DNA from: Haliea sp964022665
GTDB lineage: Bacteria; Pseudomonadota; Gammaproteobacteria; Pseudomonadales; Halieaceae
Direction: 5' to 3'
DNA length: 64,000 nucleotides
NCBI GenBank assembly: GCA_964022665.1
Contig: CAXIDF010000020.1
Coordinates: forward strand, 1 to 64,000
Position numbers and translations under genes: made by a program. Within the stretch, counting starts at the first letter, position 1. Every line of letters begins with the position of its first letter. Below, piece by piece: positions 24,687 to 32,735 of this stretch. The notes below the pieces were generated by a model. It did not search any database. It worked only from the letters and a program-made list of their open reading frames with translations, and had not been told where the DNA came from.

Positions 24687-25895
24687 ATGCGCAGTGATAG
24701 TGGCAGAAATTTGACGTTAGTGGCATTTGTGCTGCTGGTCCTGTTCGGTGCAAACCACGGGCAAGCTCAATGGTCCGCAGTGCCGGACTCGACCGTGCGC
24801 AATGCATTCGGCCCCAACTCCGCCACGCGGGCCAATCCCTGCCGCGGTGCTTGCGGCGGCGGTTGCCCTGCGAGCTGTTCGCGCACCGTTTCTTTTGAGT
24901 GTGTCGACGACATCCGCCTGCGCAGGATTGTGCGGTATGACTGCGGTACACACGAAGCGTGTAGAGTCCACGACGACTGCCTGGACCTTTGCGTGCAGAA
25001 CAGCGCGGGTGAGAACAGCCGGGAATGTCAGTCGCGTTGCGACAGTAACATCGTCGAGGCGCACGGGCCGGTGTCTGCGACAGCCTGGCTGGCAGGCCAG
25101 GGACCCTACGACGGGCGCATAGTTTTCGAATACAGCCGCGAGACGCCCCAATCCCTGGAAGCAGAGTACCAGTGTCCGGCTGGCACAACGCGACGTTGTG
25201 GCAGCACGCCTGGTTGCGCAGCTTCCAACGGCGAGAACTACGACCCCCTTTTTGCGGCGTATTCGCAGCGCGGTCACGATGACATGCAGGTGTCTGGCTT
25301 GCGCGCGGGGAAGGTTTGTGAAGACCACGTGTGCTCGTATGCCGTCGATATCCCCGTCACCGGAAAGGATACATGCGCCGGGCAGCGCTGCACGCGTTTC
25401 GGGGTTGAGTTTGACTACCAGGGTGCTGTTGCGGGAGAGCTTTTGGAATGCCGGACGTCGACGCTGGGCGAGGAAAGTGATTTCATCAATACGCTATTGA
25501 AGCAAGGCGCGGACAGCTTGACCGGTCGCGACGCTGGTTCGTCGCAGGATAGCGAGGCGGAAGCAACCGCTCCCGATGGTGCCGCCGCGTTACTGGGACT
25601 TTTTGGCAAGGTGTTGGCCGGTGGGGACTCGACGGAGGATGTGGAGGTGACCATCACGCCATTGGACAGTGACGGCAATCCGATTGTGTCACAGCGCGTG
25701 GGTAGCCACGTGCACGCCGAGTCTGCGCCGGTGCCTCGCCGCGTGATGCTCGCGGCAAGTAGCGGGCACCTTTTTATCCCTATGTACCAGACTGTGGAGG
25801 GCATGGCGTCGGGTCTCGTCAAGGAAAAGTATATAAAATGCAGTCATCGGGGTGCCCCGGTGCTGGAGGCCACGTTTCGTCTGCGGGGCATGTAG
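24687..25895 (+). CDS. Secreted cysteine-rich protein with a phospholipase A2-like core
   Basis: 402 residues, start supported by GGGAGAG about 9 bp upstream. Signal peptide about 1-27 (ending QAQ). The mature protein has 20 Cys, 11 of them between 52 and 118. Residues 84-102 read YDCGTHEACRVHDDCLDLC; the CxxHDxC pattern is that of the catalytic helix of secreted phospholipase A2 (active His with a Ca2+-binding Asp). The preceding CRGACGGGCPASC could correspond to the Ca2+ loop. A variable acidic linker lies near 280-300, and the last 80 residues are beta-rich with a single Cys. I do not recognise the full-length family. Phospholipase activity is inference; a Cys-stabilised structural protein is an alternative. 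Confidence 0.65.
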   Translation: MRSDSGRNLTLVAFVLLVLFGANHGQAQWSAVPDSTVRNAFGPNSATRANPCRGACGGGCPASCSRTVSFECVDDIRLRRIVRYDCGTHEACRVHDDCLDLCVQNSAGENSRECQSRCDSNIVEAHGPVSATAWLAGQGPYDGRIVFEYSRETPQSLEAEYQCPAGTTRRCGSTPGCAASNGENYDPLFAAYSQRGHDDMQVSGLRAGKVCEDHVCSYAVDIPVTGKDTCAGQRCTRFGVEFDYQGAVAGELLECRTSTLGEESDFINTLLKQGADSLTGRDAGSSQDSEAEATAPDGAAALLGLFGKVLAGGDSTEDVEVTITPLDSDGNPIVSQRVGSHVHAESAPVPRRVMLAASSGHLFIPMYQTVEGMASGLVKEKYIKCSHRGAPVLEATFRLRGM

Positions 25896-25913
25896 TCGCC
25901 GGGTCCGGTGACT

Positions 25914-26159
25914 TTACTCGGACGCCTGTGGCGAGGGGGTTGTTGGATCGCGCGCCGGGAGTAGTACCTCCCAGGGATGGCCGATGAGTGCAACGGCCTG
26001 TGACAGCCCTGCGTGATTCATGACCCTTGCGAGGCCAGCGCTGTCCAGTTGAACCATCGATCGTCCCCCATCGGGAAATGTCAGCTCTACCGAGCAGGCG
26101 GCCTCACCATCGTGCGTTGGGGTGAGCAGCACAGCGCTTACCGTGGCAGTTTTGTTCAC
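25914..26159 (-). CDS. Small uncharacterised protein (81 residues)
   Basis: 81 residues from a GTG whose bases overlap the stop of the preceding small gene (GTGA), indicating translational coupling. The sequence suggests a compact beta-rich fold (SVELTFPDGGRSMVQLD) with a disordered C-terminal tail rich in Pro and Thr. No signal peptide or membrane helix. I do not recognise the family. It is last in the operon after the amidohydrolase and the LysM-like gene. Confidence 0.6.
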   Translation of the reverse strand: MNKTATVSAVLLTPTHDGEAACSVELTFPDGGRSMVQLDSAGLARVMNHAGLSQAVALIGHPWEVLLPARDPTTPSPQASE

Positions 26160-26365
26160 GCAGCCGGAGGGCCGGTGAATACGATGTCAGAAGGCGTGAG
26201 TGCGGCCGGCGCCGGGCGAAAGACCAGATAGAGGTTCCAACTCTGCAAGTCGGCGACGGCCTCTTCCAGCGGGCGCTCGGGAAATTCGCGGCGCGCAATG
26301 CTCTGTAGATCCTCGCCTTCACGCGGGCAGGTCCAGGGTCTGACGGGTGCGATGGTTGTATTCAT
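26156..26365 (-). CDS. Small LysM-like protein (69 residues)
   Basis: 69 residues, start backed by a strong AGGAG site 8 bp upstream. The pattern EGEDLQSIARREF...LEEAVADLQSWN...LTPSDIVF fits a single LysM-like fold (G-x-D-L-x-x-I-A, then N, then a G/S-D-x-I strand), similar to the small tail-protein-X group. There is no signal peptide, so it is probably cytoplasmic unless exported another way. It lies 20 bp after the amidohydrolase stop and overlaps the start of the 81-residue gene. Function unknown; LysM similarity is my reading of the pattern. Confidence 0.6.
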   Translation of the reverse strand: MNTTIAPVRPWTCPREGEDLQSIARREFPERPLEEAVADLQSWNLYLVFRPAPAALTPSDIVFTGPPAA

Positions 26366-26385
26366 GTTCTGGCTCCTGGGGCGTT

Positions 26386-28086
26386 TCAGGCCGCGACCTG
26401 GCGGCGACCGGCGACGAGCTGGCCGGGACGGGCCCGGGTGTAACCGCCCGCAGCGGCGTAGGTCATGACACCATTGACAAACACCTGCTCTACACCAACG
26501 GCGTGTCGCAGGTAGCGGTAGCCTTCACCCGGCAGGTCCTCAACGGCTATTTCCGGGCCGCGGTCAATGCGTTCGGGGTCGAAGAGCACCAGGTCGGCAG
26601 CCAGCCCGGGGCGTATGCGCCCACGATCGCTGAGCCCCCAGTTGTCGGCGACCTGCCCGGTCAGCTTATACACGGCCTGCTCCAGGGTCAGCGCTCCGGC
26701 GTCGCGCACAAAACGGCTGAACAGATACCCGGTGTCGCCGTAGGTGGCAAAGCGTGTGACGTGGGCGCCGCCATCGCCCGAGCCGATTTGAACCAGCGGA
26801 TCACTGATTGGCCCGGAGATGCGCGCAATATTGTCGTGGCCAACGGAGACCGCGCTGAAGCGCGTTCGCAGCTGTTCCTCTACCGCGAGGTCGAGCATAA
26901 GCTCCACCGGGTCGCAACCGCGCTCCTCGGCAATATCCTTGAGGCGCCTGCCCTCCAGAGCCTTGTTGACAGGCAGGTGGCAGCGGCTGACCAGAAAGTC
27001 GGGAAAGTGTACCTCCATGGCGATCGGATGCATGCCATTGTAGGCCTCATCCACCAGTTGCCGCCGTACTTCGGGGTTTTGAAAGTCGCGCAGCGTTTCT
27101 TCGGCGGGTTTCAGTATGGTCGCCCACCACGTGGGGCGCGAGCTGAATACCGAGGTGGGCACATCAAATTCGAAGCTGACGTCAATCGGCCGGGTTTGCA
27201 TTTGTGGCACCACCCGTGCGCCGTTGGCCACCTGCAAGCGCACCCGGTCCAGCGCCCGGGGTACCAAGTCGGGGGTGGCGTTGGAGTCGAACAGCGGCGA
27301 GAACGTTACGGTGATGGCGTGGCGCCGCGACAGATCGCCCAGAATGTCGATCCGCGTGCATAGCAGGTCCGGGTCCCAGAACTCCGGCACCACCTGCATG
27401 ACGGCGCCGTATTCACCGAGCACCGCGCACAGCGCATCCAGTTCTTCCGGTGCGGCCAGGCGGCAGGGTACCGGGCGATGTTCGTGGTCGATGTCCACCC
27501 AGCTTGTGCTCAGGCCGATGGCACCTGCGTCCAGGCATTGTCGCAACAGCTGCTGCATGCCTTCGATTTCCTCCGCGCTGGCGCAGCGCTCACGCGCCGC
27601 GTCACCCATTACCCACAGGCGCAGCATGCTGTGGCCGGCCAGTGTGGCCACATTGATACCCAGGTTATCCCGGAAGGTGGCGAGGTACTCTGCGAAGGTC
27701 TCCCAGTTCCATTGCATGCCGGCGTCAAACGCGGCTGCGGGCATTTCCTCGATCTGGCGAAACACGGCGCCCACGAATGCGCGGTGTTCGGCGCGCACCG
27801 GCGCCATGGTCAGCGAGCAGTTGCCGTTGATCACGGTGGTAACGCCATGCTCCAGTGAGGGCGTGGCCAATCCGTCCCAGGTGATCTGCGCATCGAAATG
27901 GGTGTGAGAGTCGATGAAGCCCGGGGCGAGGGCGCGGCCCTGCGCATCAATGACTGTGGCGGCATCGCCGTCCAGGCGCGTGCCTACGGCCATGATCTTG
28001 CCGTCCTGCACGGCAACATCGCCGCGATACGCGGGGCCGCCGCTGCCGTCGCAGACGAGGGCGTTGGTTATTTTCAGCTGGTACAT
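26386..28086 (-). CDS. N-acyl-D-amino-acid deacylase / D-aminoacylase family amidohydrolase
   Basis: 566 residues from the ATG at 28086, which has a strong AAGGAGG site; the frame is open to 28272 without support. The metal-binding motif FIDSHTHFD is near 57-65, and later elements (GHSMLR, the late GSGDGGAHVTRF and the C-terminal GRIRPGLAADLVLFDPE) fit the D-aminoacylase branch of amidohydrolases. These enzymes release D-amino acids from N-acyl derivatives, though many relatives have unknown substrates. First gene of an operon with two small genes; divergent from the AraC regulator, which probably controls it (inference). Confidence 0.87.
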   Translation of the reverse strand: MYQLKITNALVCDGSGGPAYRGDVAVQDGKIMAVGTRLDGDAATVIDAQGRALAPGFIDSHTHFDAQITWDGLATPSLEHGVTTVINGNCSLTMAPVRAEHRAFVGAVFRQIEEMPAAAFDAGMQWNWETFAEYLATFRDNLGINVATLAGHSMLRLWVMGDAARERCASAEEIEGMQQLLRQCLDAGAIGLSTSWVDIDHEHRPVPCRLAAPEELDALCAVLGEYGAVMQVVPEFWDPDLLCTRIDILGDLSRRHAITVTFSPLFDSNATPDLVPRALDRVRLQVANGARVVPQMQTRPIDVSFEFDVPTSVFSSRPTWWATILKPAEETLRDFQNPEVRRQLVDEAYNGMHPIAMEVHFPDFLVSRCHLPVNKALEGRRLKDIAEERGCDPVELMLDLAVEEQLRTRFSAVSVGHDNIARISGPISDPLVQIGSGDGGAHVTRFATYGDTGYLFSRFVRDAGALTLEQAVYKLTGQVADNWGLSDRGRIRPGLAADLVLFDPERIDRGPEIAVEDLPGEGYRYLRHAVGVEQVFVNGVMTYAAAGGYTRARPGQLVAGRRQVAA

Positions 28087-28278
28087 ACAAGCGCCTCCTT
28101 GGGGGCAGAAAACTGTAGGCTGCGCGCTTCGCGGCGACCATATCAAATAGCCCAGACTACATGGACGATTGCCCTGATATCCGTGATTGCACGATCCTGG
28201 CCGATGCGGGTTCCCCTCGCCTGTGGCGTGGGGGCGGGTTAGGATGAGCGCTGGCAATGGCAGGAGGGTCAAACCCCC

Positions 28279-29415
28279 GTGACGGATGATGCTGGTATCG
28301 CGCCCGATGCACTGGTGTCACTCGCCCGTGCTCTGGTGGCTGCCCTGCTGTCGGAGGATGCGGAGCTCGCTTTCGTCGAGGAAACGCGTCAGTTTGTTGA
28401 TCAGCTGGGTGATACGCTCACCCTGCCGGTAACGGAAATGATCAGCATAGACCAGCTGGACCAGTCGGCGCGCCGTGAGTTGCTCGACGTTACCCTGGCC
28501 GAGCTGGGCCTGACCCTTGATACCCTGGACTGGCAGGCCGAACCGGCGCTTGCCCGTGATTTCCAGAATCGTATCTGGTCGCATCTCTACCAGCGTTTTC
28601 TTACCGCACACCAGGTTGTGAGCAGTCACATTGAGCTGCCTGCGGCGCCTGCCGAGGAGTATCCACGTCCGCTGTTCAGCCCACCGGACTCCTGGCTGCT
28701 GCTCTTCGCCGAGCGCGGCGCGTGTCGTCTGCTGCACGCCGGTGGGGATATTGTCCTTGGGAGTAGTGGCCCGGCCTTGCTGTTGTTGCCGCCGGAGTCT
28801 GACGTTGTGCTAGAGCGCATTGCCGGCGCGGGCAGCTGCAGTGTGTTCAGCAGCGCGTTCTTTCCCCCCCAGCGCTGGATGCCGTGGTTGCTGGAGGCCG
28901 ACAGTGTCACGCCGCCGCAACCGCTGCAGGTTTCCGAGCCGCGTATCGCAGGTTATTTTGCGGAATCGTTTCGCCGCATTATCGATATTGCGCACGCTGG
29001 CGGCCGGCAGGGGAGGGCCCTGCACCTGAATCTGCTCGAGCACATGCTACTGTTGCGCGAAGAACTGGTGCCCCGCGACGATGCCACCCGCCTCGACCGT
29101 CGTGTGCTGGCGGCGCGGGATTTCCTGTTGGCCCACTATCAGGAAAAAACCACCGTGGAGCAGGTTGCCAGGGCAGCGGGTGCTGCGCCCTCGACACTCA
29201 CGGCCCTGTTCAAAAGCCAGATGGGTGAGAACATCATGCGCTGGCGGGACCAATTGCGCATGGGACGCGCGCGCGAACTGTTGCAGGGTACCGAGTTGCC
29301 GATCAAGGTGATCGCCGCGGAAGTGGGGTATGACGACCCGATGTTCTTTTCACGCCGATTCAAGCAATTGACGGGATGGTCGCCGTCCCAGCTGCGCGGG
29401 GGCAACAACCGCTGA
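28279..29415 (+). CDS. AraC family transcriptional regulator
   Basis: 378 residues from a GTG with AGGAGG 11 bp upstream. The N-terminal 270 residues form an effector domain that I cannot assign. The C-terminal AraC double helix-turn-helix spans about 280-375 (TVEQVARAAGAAPSTLTALFK, then IKVIAAEVGYDDPMFFSRRFKQLTG). It is divergent from the amidohydrolase operon across 192 bp (28087-28278), the classic position for a local activator. The next gene downstream (COQ4-like) is separated by 120 bp. Confidence 0.88.
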   Translation: MTDDAGIAPDALVSLARALVAALLSEDAELAFVEETRQFVDQLGDTLTLPVTEMISIDQLDQSARRELLDVTLAELGLTLDTLDWQAEPALARDFQNRIWSHLYQRFLTAHQVVSSHIELPAAPAEEYPRPLFSPPDSWLLLFAERGACRLLHAGGDIVLGSSGPALLLLPPESDVVLERIAGAGSCSVFSSAFFPPQRWMPWLLEADSVTPPQPLQVSEPRIAGYFAESFRRIIDIAHAGGRQGRALHLNLLEHMLLLREELVPRDDATRLDRRVLAARDFLLAHYQEKTTVEQVARAAGAAPSTLTALFKSQMGENIMRWRDQLRMGRARELLQGTELPIKVIAAEVGYDDPMFFSRRFKQLTGWSPSQLRGGNNR

Positions 29416-29535
29416 GCCTGCGCCGAGGTGCAGGAAATAGTGCAGCCTCTCCGGCTTATCCTCCATTCCACATCGCCGCACGCTGTTCTTCAATGGAGGC
29501 CATAACGACAACAGCAGCGCCTGCAGGGAATTCGC

Positions 29536-30369
29536 ATGACCGACGTACCGAGTTACACCGCCAATCAACGCCTGCTGGACCCGCGCCGGCTCGGCACCAC
29601 AACCATGCTCAGCAGCACCTCAAAATACCTCAACCACCCGCGACTGCGGCACTGGGTGGCGGTGGAGTCGCTGCGCCGCAACGGTCCGGATATGGATCAT
29701 TACGGTGGGCCGCTGGAGATCATTGATATCTTCCGCGAGCTGGACGACGTCGACGAGATCAATCGCCTGTTCAAAGAGGCCCGAGCACGCGACAGTGCGC
29801 TCGATACCTGGTTTGAAGCGCGTTTCCTCATCCCTCATGATTTGCAGGCACTCGCGGAGCTGCCCGAAGGCACGCTGGGCCGCGAGTATCAGAAAATGCT
29901 GGCCGAGCAGGGCCTGCAGGCGGACTTCCTGCCCTTCGAAAGCACGGCCACGGATTACGACTACTTCCACCGCCGTCACAGCCAGACCCACGATATAGAG
30001 CACCTGGTGATAGGCTACCGCTACGACCCGCTGGGAGAGTTTGCCCTGATCGCCGCGCGCACAACCAACCTGCTCAAGGCACTGGGGCAGGAACTGGGCG
30101 AGCACCTGTCGGTGGTCTCCACCCTGTTGGTGGCAACCGGCATGTCGCGTTTCGGCTGCCATTATCCGCACCTGCTGCCTTCATTGTACAAGGCGCTGGG
30201 CGAGGGCAATCGTATCGGGGAGGCATTGAACACCCCCCTGTTCATGCCCCGCTATGAGGACATGTTCGAGTGGCCGCTGGACGACGTACGCGAGCACTTC
30301 GGCGTGGTACACGGTCCCGAGTTCGAAGACACCATGTGGTCCCTGGGGGAGTACTTCGACGCCGCGTGA
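29536..30369 (+). CDS. COQ4-family protein
   Basis: 277 residues, start preceded by AGGGA. The Zn-binding signature HDxxH(x11)E is complete: His152, Asp153, His156 and Glu168 (HDIEHLVIGYRYDPLGE). In eukaryotes Coq4 is needed for ubiquinone biosynthesis and was recently linked to ring C1 decarboxylation/hydroxylation; bacterial relatives are mostly uncharacterised. The gene stands alone between araC and amtB, with no ubi gene nearby. The family call is strong; a role in quinone biosynthesis is possible but unproven here. Confidence 0.85.
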   Translation: MTDVPSYTANQRLLDPRRLGTTTMLSSTSKYLNHPRLRHWVAVESLRRNGPDMDHYGGPLEIIDIFRELDDVDEINRLFKEARARDSALDTWFEARFLIPHDLQALAELPEGTLGREYQKMLAEQGLQADFLPFESTATDYDYFHRRHSQTHDIEHLVIGYRYDPLGEFALIAARTTNLLKALGQELGEHLSVVSTLLVATGMSRFGCHYPHLLPSLYKALGEGNRIGEALNTPLFMPRYEDMFEWPLDDVREHFGVVHGPEFEDTMWSLGEYFDAA

Positions 30370-30412
30370 AGCGCCGCGGGGGTGTTGCGCACAGTGAACC
30401 ACCGTGAGCAGT

Positions 30413-30440
30413 TTGTTGAGCGCCGCCTTTGTGCAATAAT
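30413..30440 (+). promoter_or_regulatory. Predicted promoter of amtB
   Basis: TTGTTG (30413-30418) and AATAAT (30435-30440) are 16 bp apart, 28 bp before the first ATG of amtB. The hexamers match the sigma-70 consensus moderately. No NtrC or sigma-54 (GG-N10-GC) element was recognised here. Confidence 0.4.
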
Positions 30441-30467
30441 CCCGCCGCCTTTCCTGCTGTGATAATA

Positions 30468-31781
30468 ATGATGATGCGATCTTTTCTGCGGTTTCCGCTT
30501 GTGGTTTTCCCGTTCCTGCTGCCTAGCCAGTCCGCCTGGGCGGCGGACATCAGCGCCGCCAACACCGCGTGGATGTTGACGGCCACGGCGCTGGTTCTGT
30601 TCATGACGCTCCCCGGGCTGTCGCTGTTCTACGGTGGCCTGGTGCGGGTGCGCAACGTGCTGTCTGTTTTGATGCAGTGCTTTGCCCTCACGGCCTTGAT
30701 GTCGCTGCTCTGGTTTGTCGCCGGTTATTCACTGGCGTTTGGTTCATCCGGGGTGGAGCAGGGGCCGTGGCTTGGTGACCTGGGAAACCTGTTTCTGGCC
30801 GGCGTATCCATGGAGGGTAATTCGGGTGATATTCCCGAGTCGCTTTTTGTCATGTTCCAGATGACCTTTGCGATAATTACGCCGGCGTTGATCGTCGGCG
30901 GGTTTGCGGAACGCATACGGTTTTCTGCCATGCTGGTGTTCAGTGCCGCCTGGATGCTGCTGGTTTACGCACCGATTTGTCACTGGGTGTGGGGCGGTGG
31001 CTGGCTCGGTTCCATGGGGCTGCAGGATTTTGCCGGTGGCACTGTGGTGCATATCACCGCGGCGGTGGCGGCGCTGGTTGCCGCGCTGATGTTGGGGCCG
31101 CGCCGCGGTTTTGGCAGTGTTGCCATGCCGCCGCACAACCTGACCATGACCGTGACCGGTGCAGGCATGCTCTGGGTAGGCTGGTTCGGCTTCAATGCCG
31201 GCTCCGCGGTGGCCGCCGACGGCAGCGCCGCCATGGCGATGCTGGTGACCCATTTGTCGGCCGCCTGTGGCTCACTGGCGTGGATGACCATGGAGTGGAT
31301 CCGCCACGGCAAGCCCTCGGTGCTGGGCATCGTCACCGGTATGGTGGCGGGCCTCGGCACTATCACGCCGGCCTCGGGGTCGGTCGGCCCGGCCGCTGCG
31401 GTGGTCATCGGCCTGAGTGCCGGTGTCATCTGTTACTACGCGACCCTCACCCTGAAGAACCGGCTGAAAATTGACGACAGCCTCGACGTATTCCCGGTCC
31501 ACGGGGTGGGTGGCATTCTGGGTACGTTGCTGGCGGGTGTTTTCTGTTCGCCCAACCTGGGTATATTCAGCGGTAACGGTTTCTCCGAGGGCATCAGTAC
31601 CATTGGCGGCCAGTTGGCAGTGCAGGCCACCGGCGTTGTGGCAACGTTCGCGTACACGGCGATTGTGAGTTATATCCTGTTCAAGCTCGTGGACCGGGTT
31701 ATTGGCCTGCGGGTTGACGCGGAGCAGGAGACCGTGGGCCTTGACCTGGTGCTGCATGACGAACGCGGCTACGATCTGTAG
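30468..31781 (+). CDS. amtB: Ammonium transporter AmtB
   Basis: About 437 residues; three consecutive ATG codons (30468, 30471, 30474) make the exact start uncertain. A signal peptide (ending SAWA) precedes 11 membrane helices. The pore twin-His pair is present (VVHITAAVAAL and FPVHGVGGILGTL) together with the CHWVWGGGWL segment. AmtB conducts ammonium across the inner membrane. The usual partner glnK, normally just upstream, is absent; the upstream neighbour is the COQ4-like gene. Convergent with the alpha/beta hydrolase gene across a strong hairpin. Confidence 0.93.
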   Translation: MMMRSFLRFPLVVFPFLLPSQSAWAADISAANTAWMLTATALVLFMTLPGLSLFYGGLVRVRNVLSVLMQCFALTALMSLLWFVAGYSLAFGSSGVEQGPWLGDLGNLFLAGVSMEGNSGDIPESLFVMFQMTFAIITPALIVGGFAERIRFSAMLVFSAAWMLLVYAPICHWVWGGGWLGSMGLQDFAGGTVVHITAAVAALVAALMLGPRRGFGSVAMPPHNLTMTVTGAGMLWVGWFGFNAGSAVAADGSAAMAMLVTHLSAACGSLAWMTMEWIRHGKPSVLGIVTGMVAGLGTITPASGSVGPAAAVVIGLSAGVICYYATLTLKNRLKIDDSLDVFPVHGVGGILGTLLAGVFCSPNLGIFSGNGFSEGISTIGGQLAVQATGVVATFAYTAIVSYILFKLVDRVIGLRVDAEQETVGLDLVLHDERGYDL

Positions 31782-31788
31782 CTGAGCA

Positions 31789-31824
31789 CCAGCCGGGCTG
31801 CGGCCCTTGTCGCAGTCCGGCTGG
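31789..31824. terminator. Long hairpin between convergent amtB and hydrolase genes
   Basis: A 14-bp stem with one G-U pair (arms 31789-31802 and 31811-31824) and an 8-base loop sits in the 51-bp gap between two convergent genes. There is no T run on either side, so it may end transcription with Rho or protect 3' ends. It is the only feature in the gap. Confidence 0.5.
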
Positions 31825-31832
31825 CGCGCACA

Positions 31833-32735
31833 TCAGTTCATCTGCGGGGTGAGGTGTTGCAAGAGGAAGGCCGTTTCGTCGCGGGCAACCTCGCTGAACA
31901 GTGGTTCCACATACACGCCGAAGTGCCCGCAGTCGTAACTGGCAATCTCCGCATTGGGGGCCAGCGCTGCGGCCTCGCGAATGGTCGCAGGTGAGATGAA
32001 AGCGTCGCGTTCCGCGATGGTGTAATGTATCGGGCAGCGAATGTTCCCCGCCTGTTTCCCCGGCTTGTAGCTTGCCAGTTGAAACACAAAACGTGCCGCC
32101 ACTCGGTTGCGCCAGCCTGAGTCCGCTGGCGTGATGCTGGCGATGCCGGCGGCGGCGCCAGGCGAGGTCATGGCGGCATCGTCGTCGGGGTCACCGATGG
32201 CCTGAATGTAGTGCGGTGAGAGCCCGAGGGCGCCGCGCAGACTGTCCTTCAGCGCCGCGTAGAGTAGCCCGAGGGTTTTCTGCAGGGGCACTTTCTGCTG
32301 TGGCTTTTCGGCCCAGCAGAAGGGGATCTGTGCGACCACGGCAGCGATGCGGTGGTCGCGGGCGGCTACCGCTTGTACATGGGCGCCGCCGAACGAGGTG
32401 CCCCACAGCCCGATTCTCTCCGGATCTATGCCCGGTTGCTGGCGCAAGGTGGCCACCGCCGCATCCCAGTCCTGCAACTGGTGTTTGACACTGAGCAGCT
32501 GCCGCGGCTCGCCGGCGCTGGCACCGAAATGGCGGTAGTCAAACAGCAATACCGCGATACCCGCCGCAGCGAAGGCCTCGGCGTAGGCGTCCAGGCGCTG
32601 GTCGCGGACGGCGGTAAAACCGTGTGCCATCACCATCCCGGGGGCCGGGCCGGTAGTGTCGGGGCGATAGAACCAGGCAGCGCAGCTGTCGTCGCCGCTG
32701 TTGAATGTCAGGTCGCTGCGCGTGAAGGTACTCAT
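31833..32735 (-). CDS. Alpha/beta hydrolase
   Basis: 300 residues with the nucleophile elbow GTSFGG (Ser near 115), an oxyanion region MAHGFTAVRD near 36-45 and a C-terminal catalytic His in YDCGHFGVY. No signal peptide. Its start overlaps the stop of the flavin monooxygenase gene (ATGA), so the two are translationally coupled. A monooxygenase of the Baeyer-Villiger/FMO type makes an ester or lactone and an esterase of this type can open it, so the pair plausibly acts in sequence. That functional link is inference. Confidence 0.85.
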   Translation of the reverse strand: MSTFTRSDLTFNSGDDSCAAWFYRPDTTGPAPGMVMAHGFTAVRDQRLDAYAEAFAAAGIAVLLFDYRHFGASAGEPRQLLSVKHQLQDWDAAVATLRQQPGIDPERIGLWGTSFGGAHVQAVAARDHRIAAVVAQIPFCWAEKPQQKVPLQKTLGLLYAALKDSLRGALGLSPHYIQAIGDPDDDAAMTSPGAAAGIASITPADSGWRNRVAARFVFQLASYKPGKQAGNIRCPIHYTIAERDAFISPATIREAAALAPNAEIASYDCGHFGVYVEPLFSEVARDETAFLLQHLTPQMN

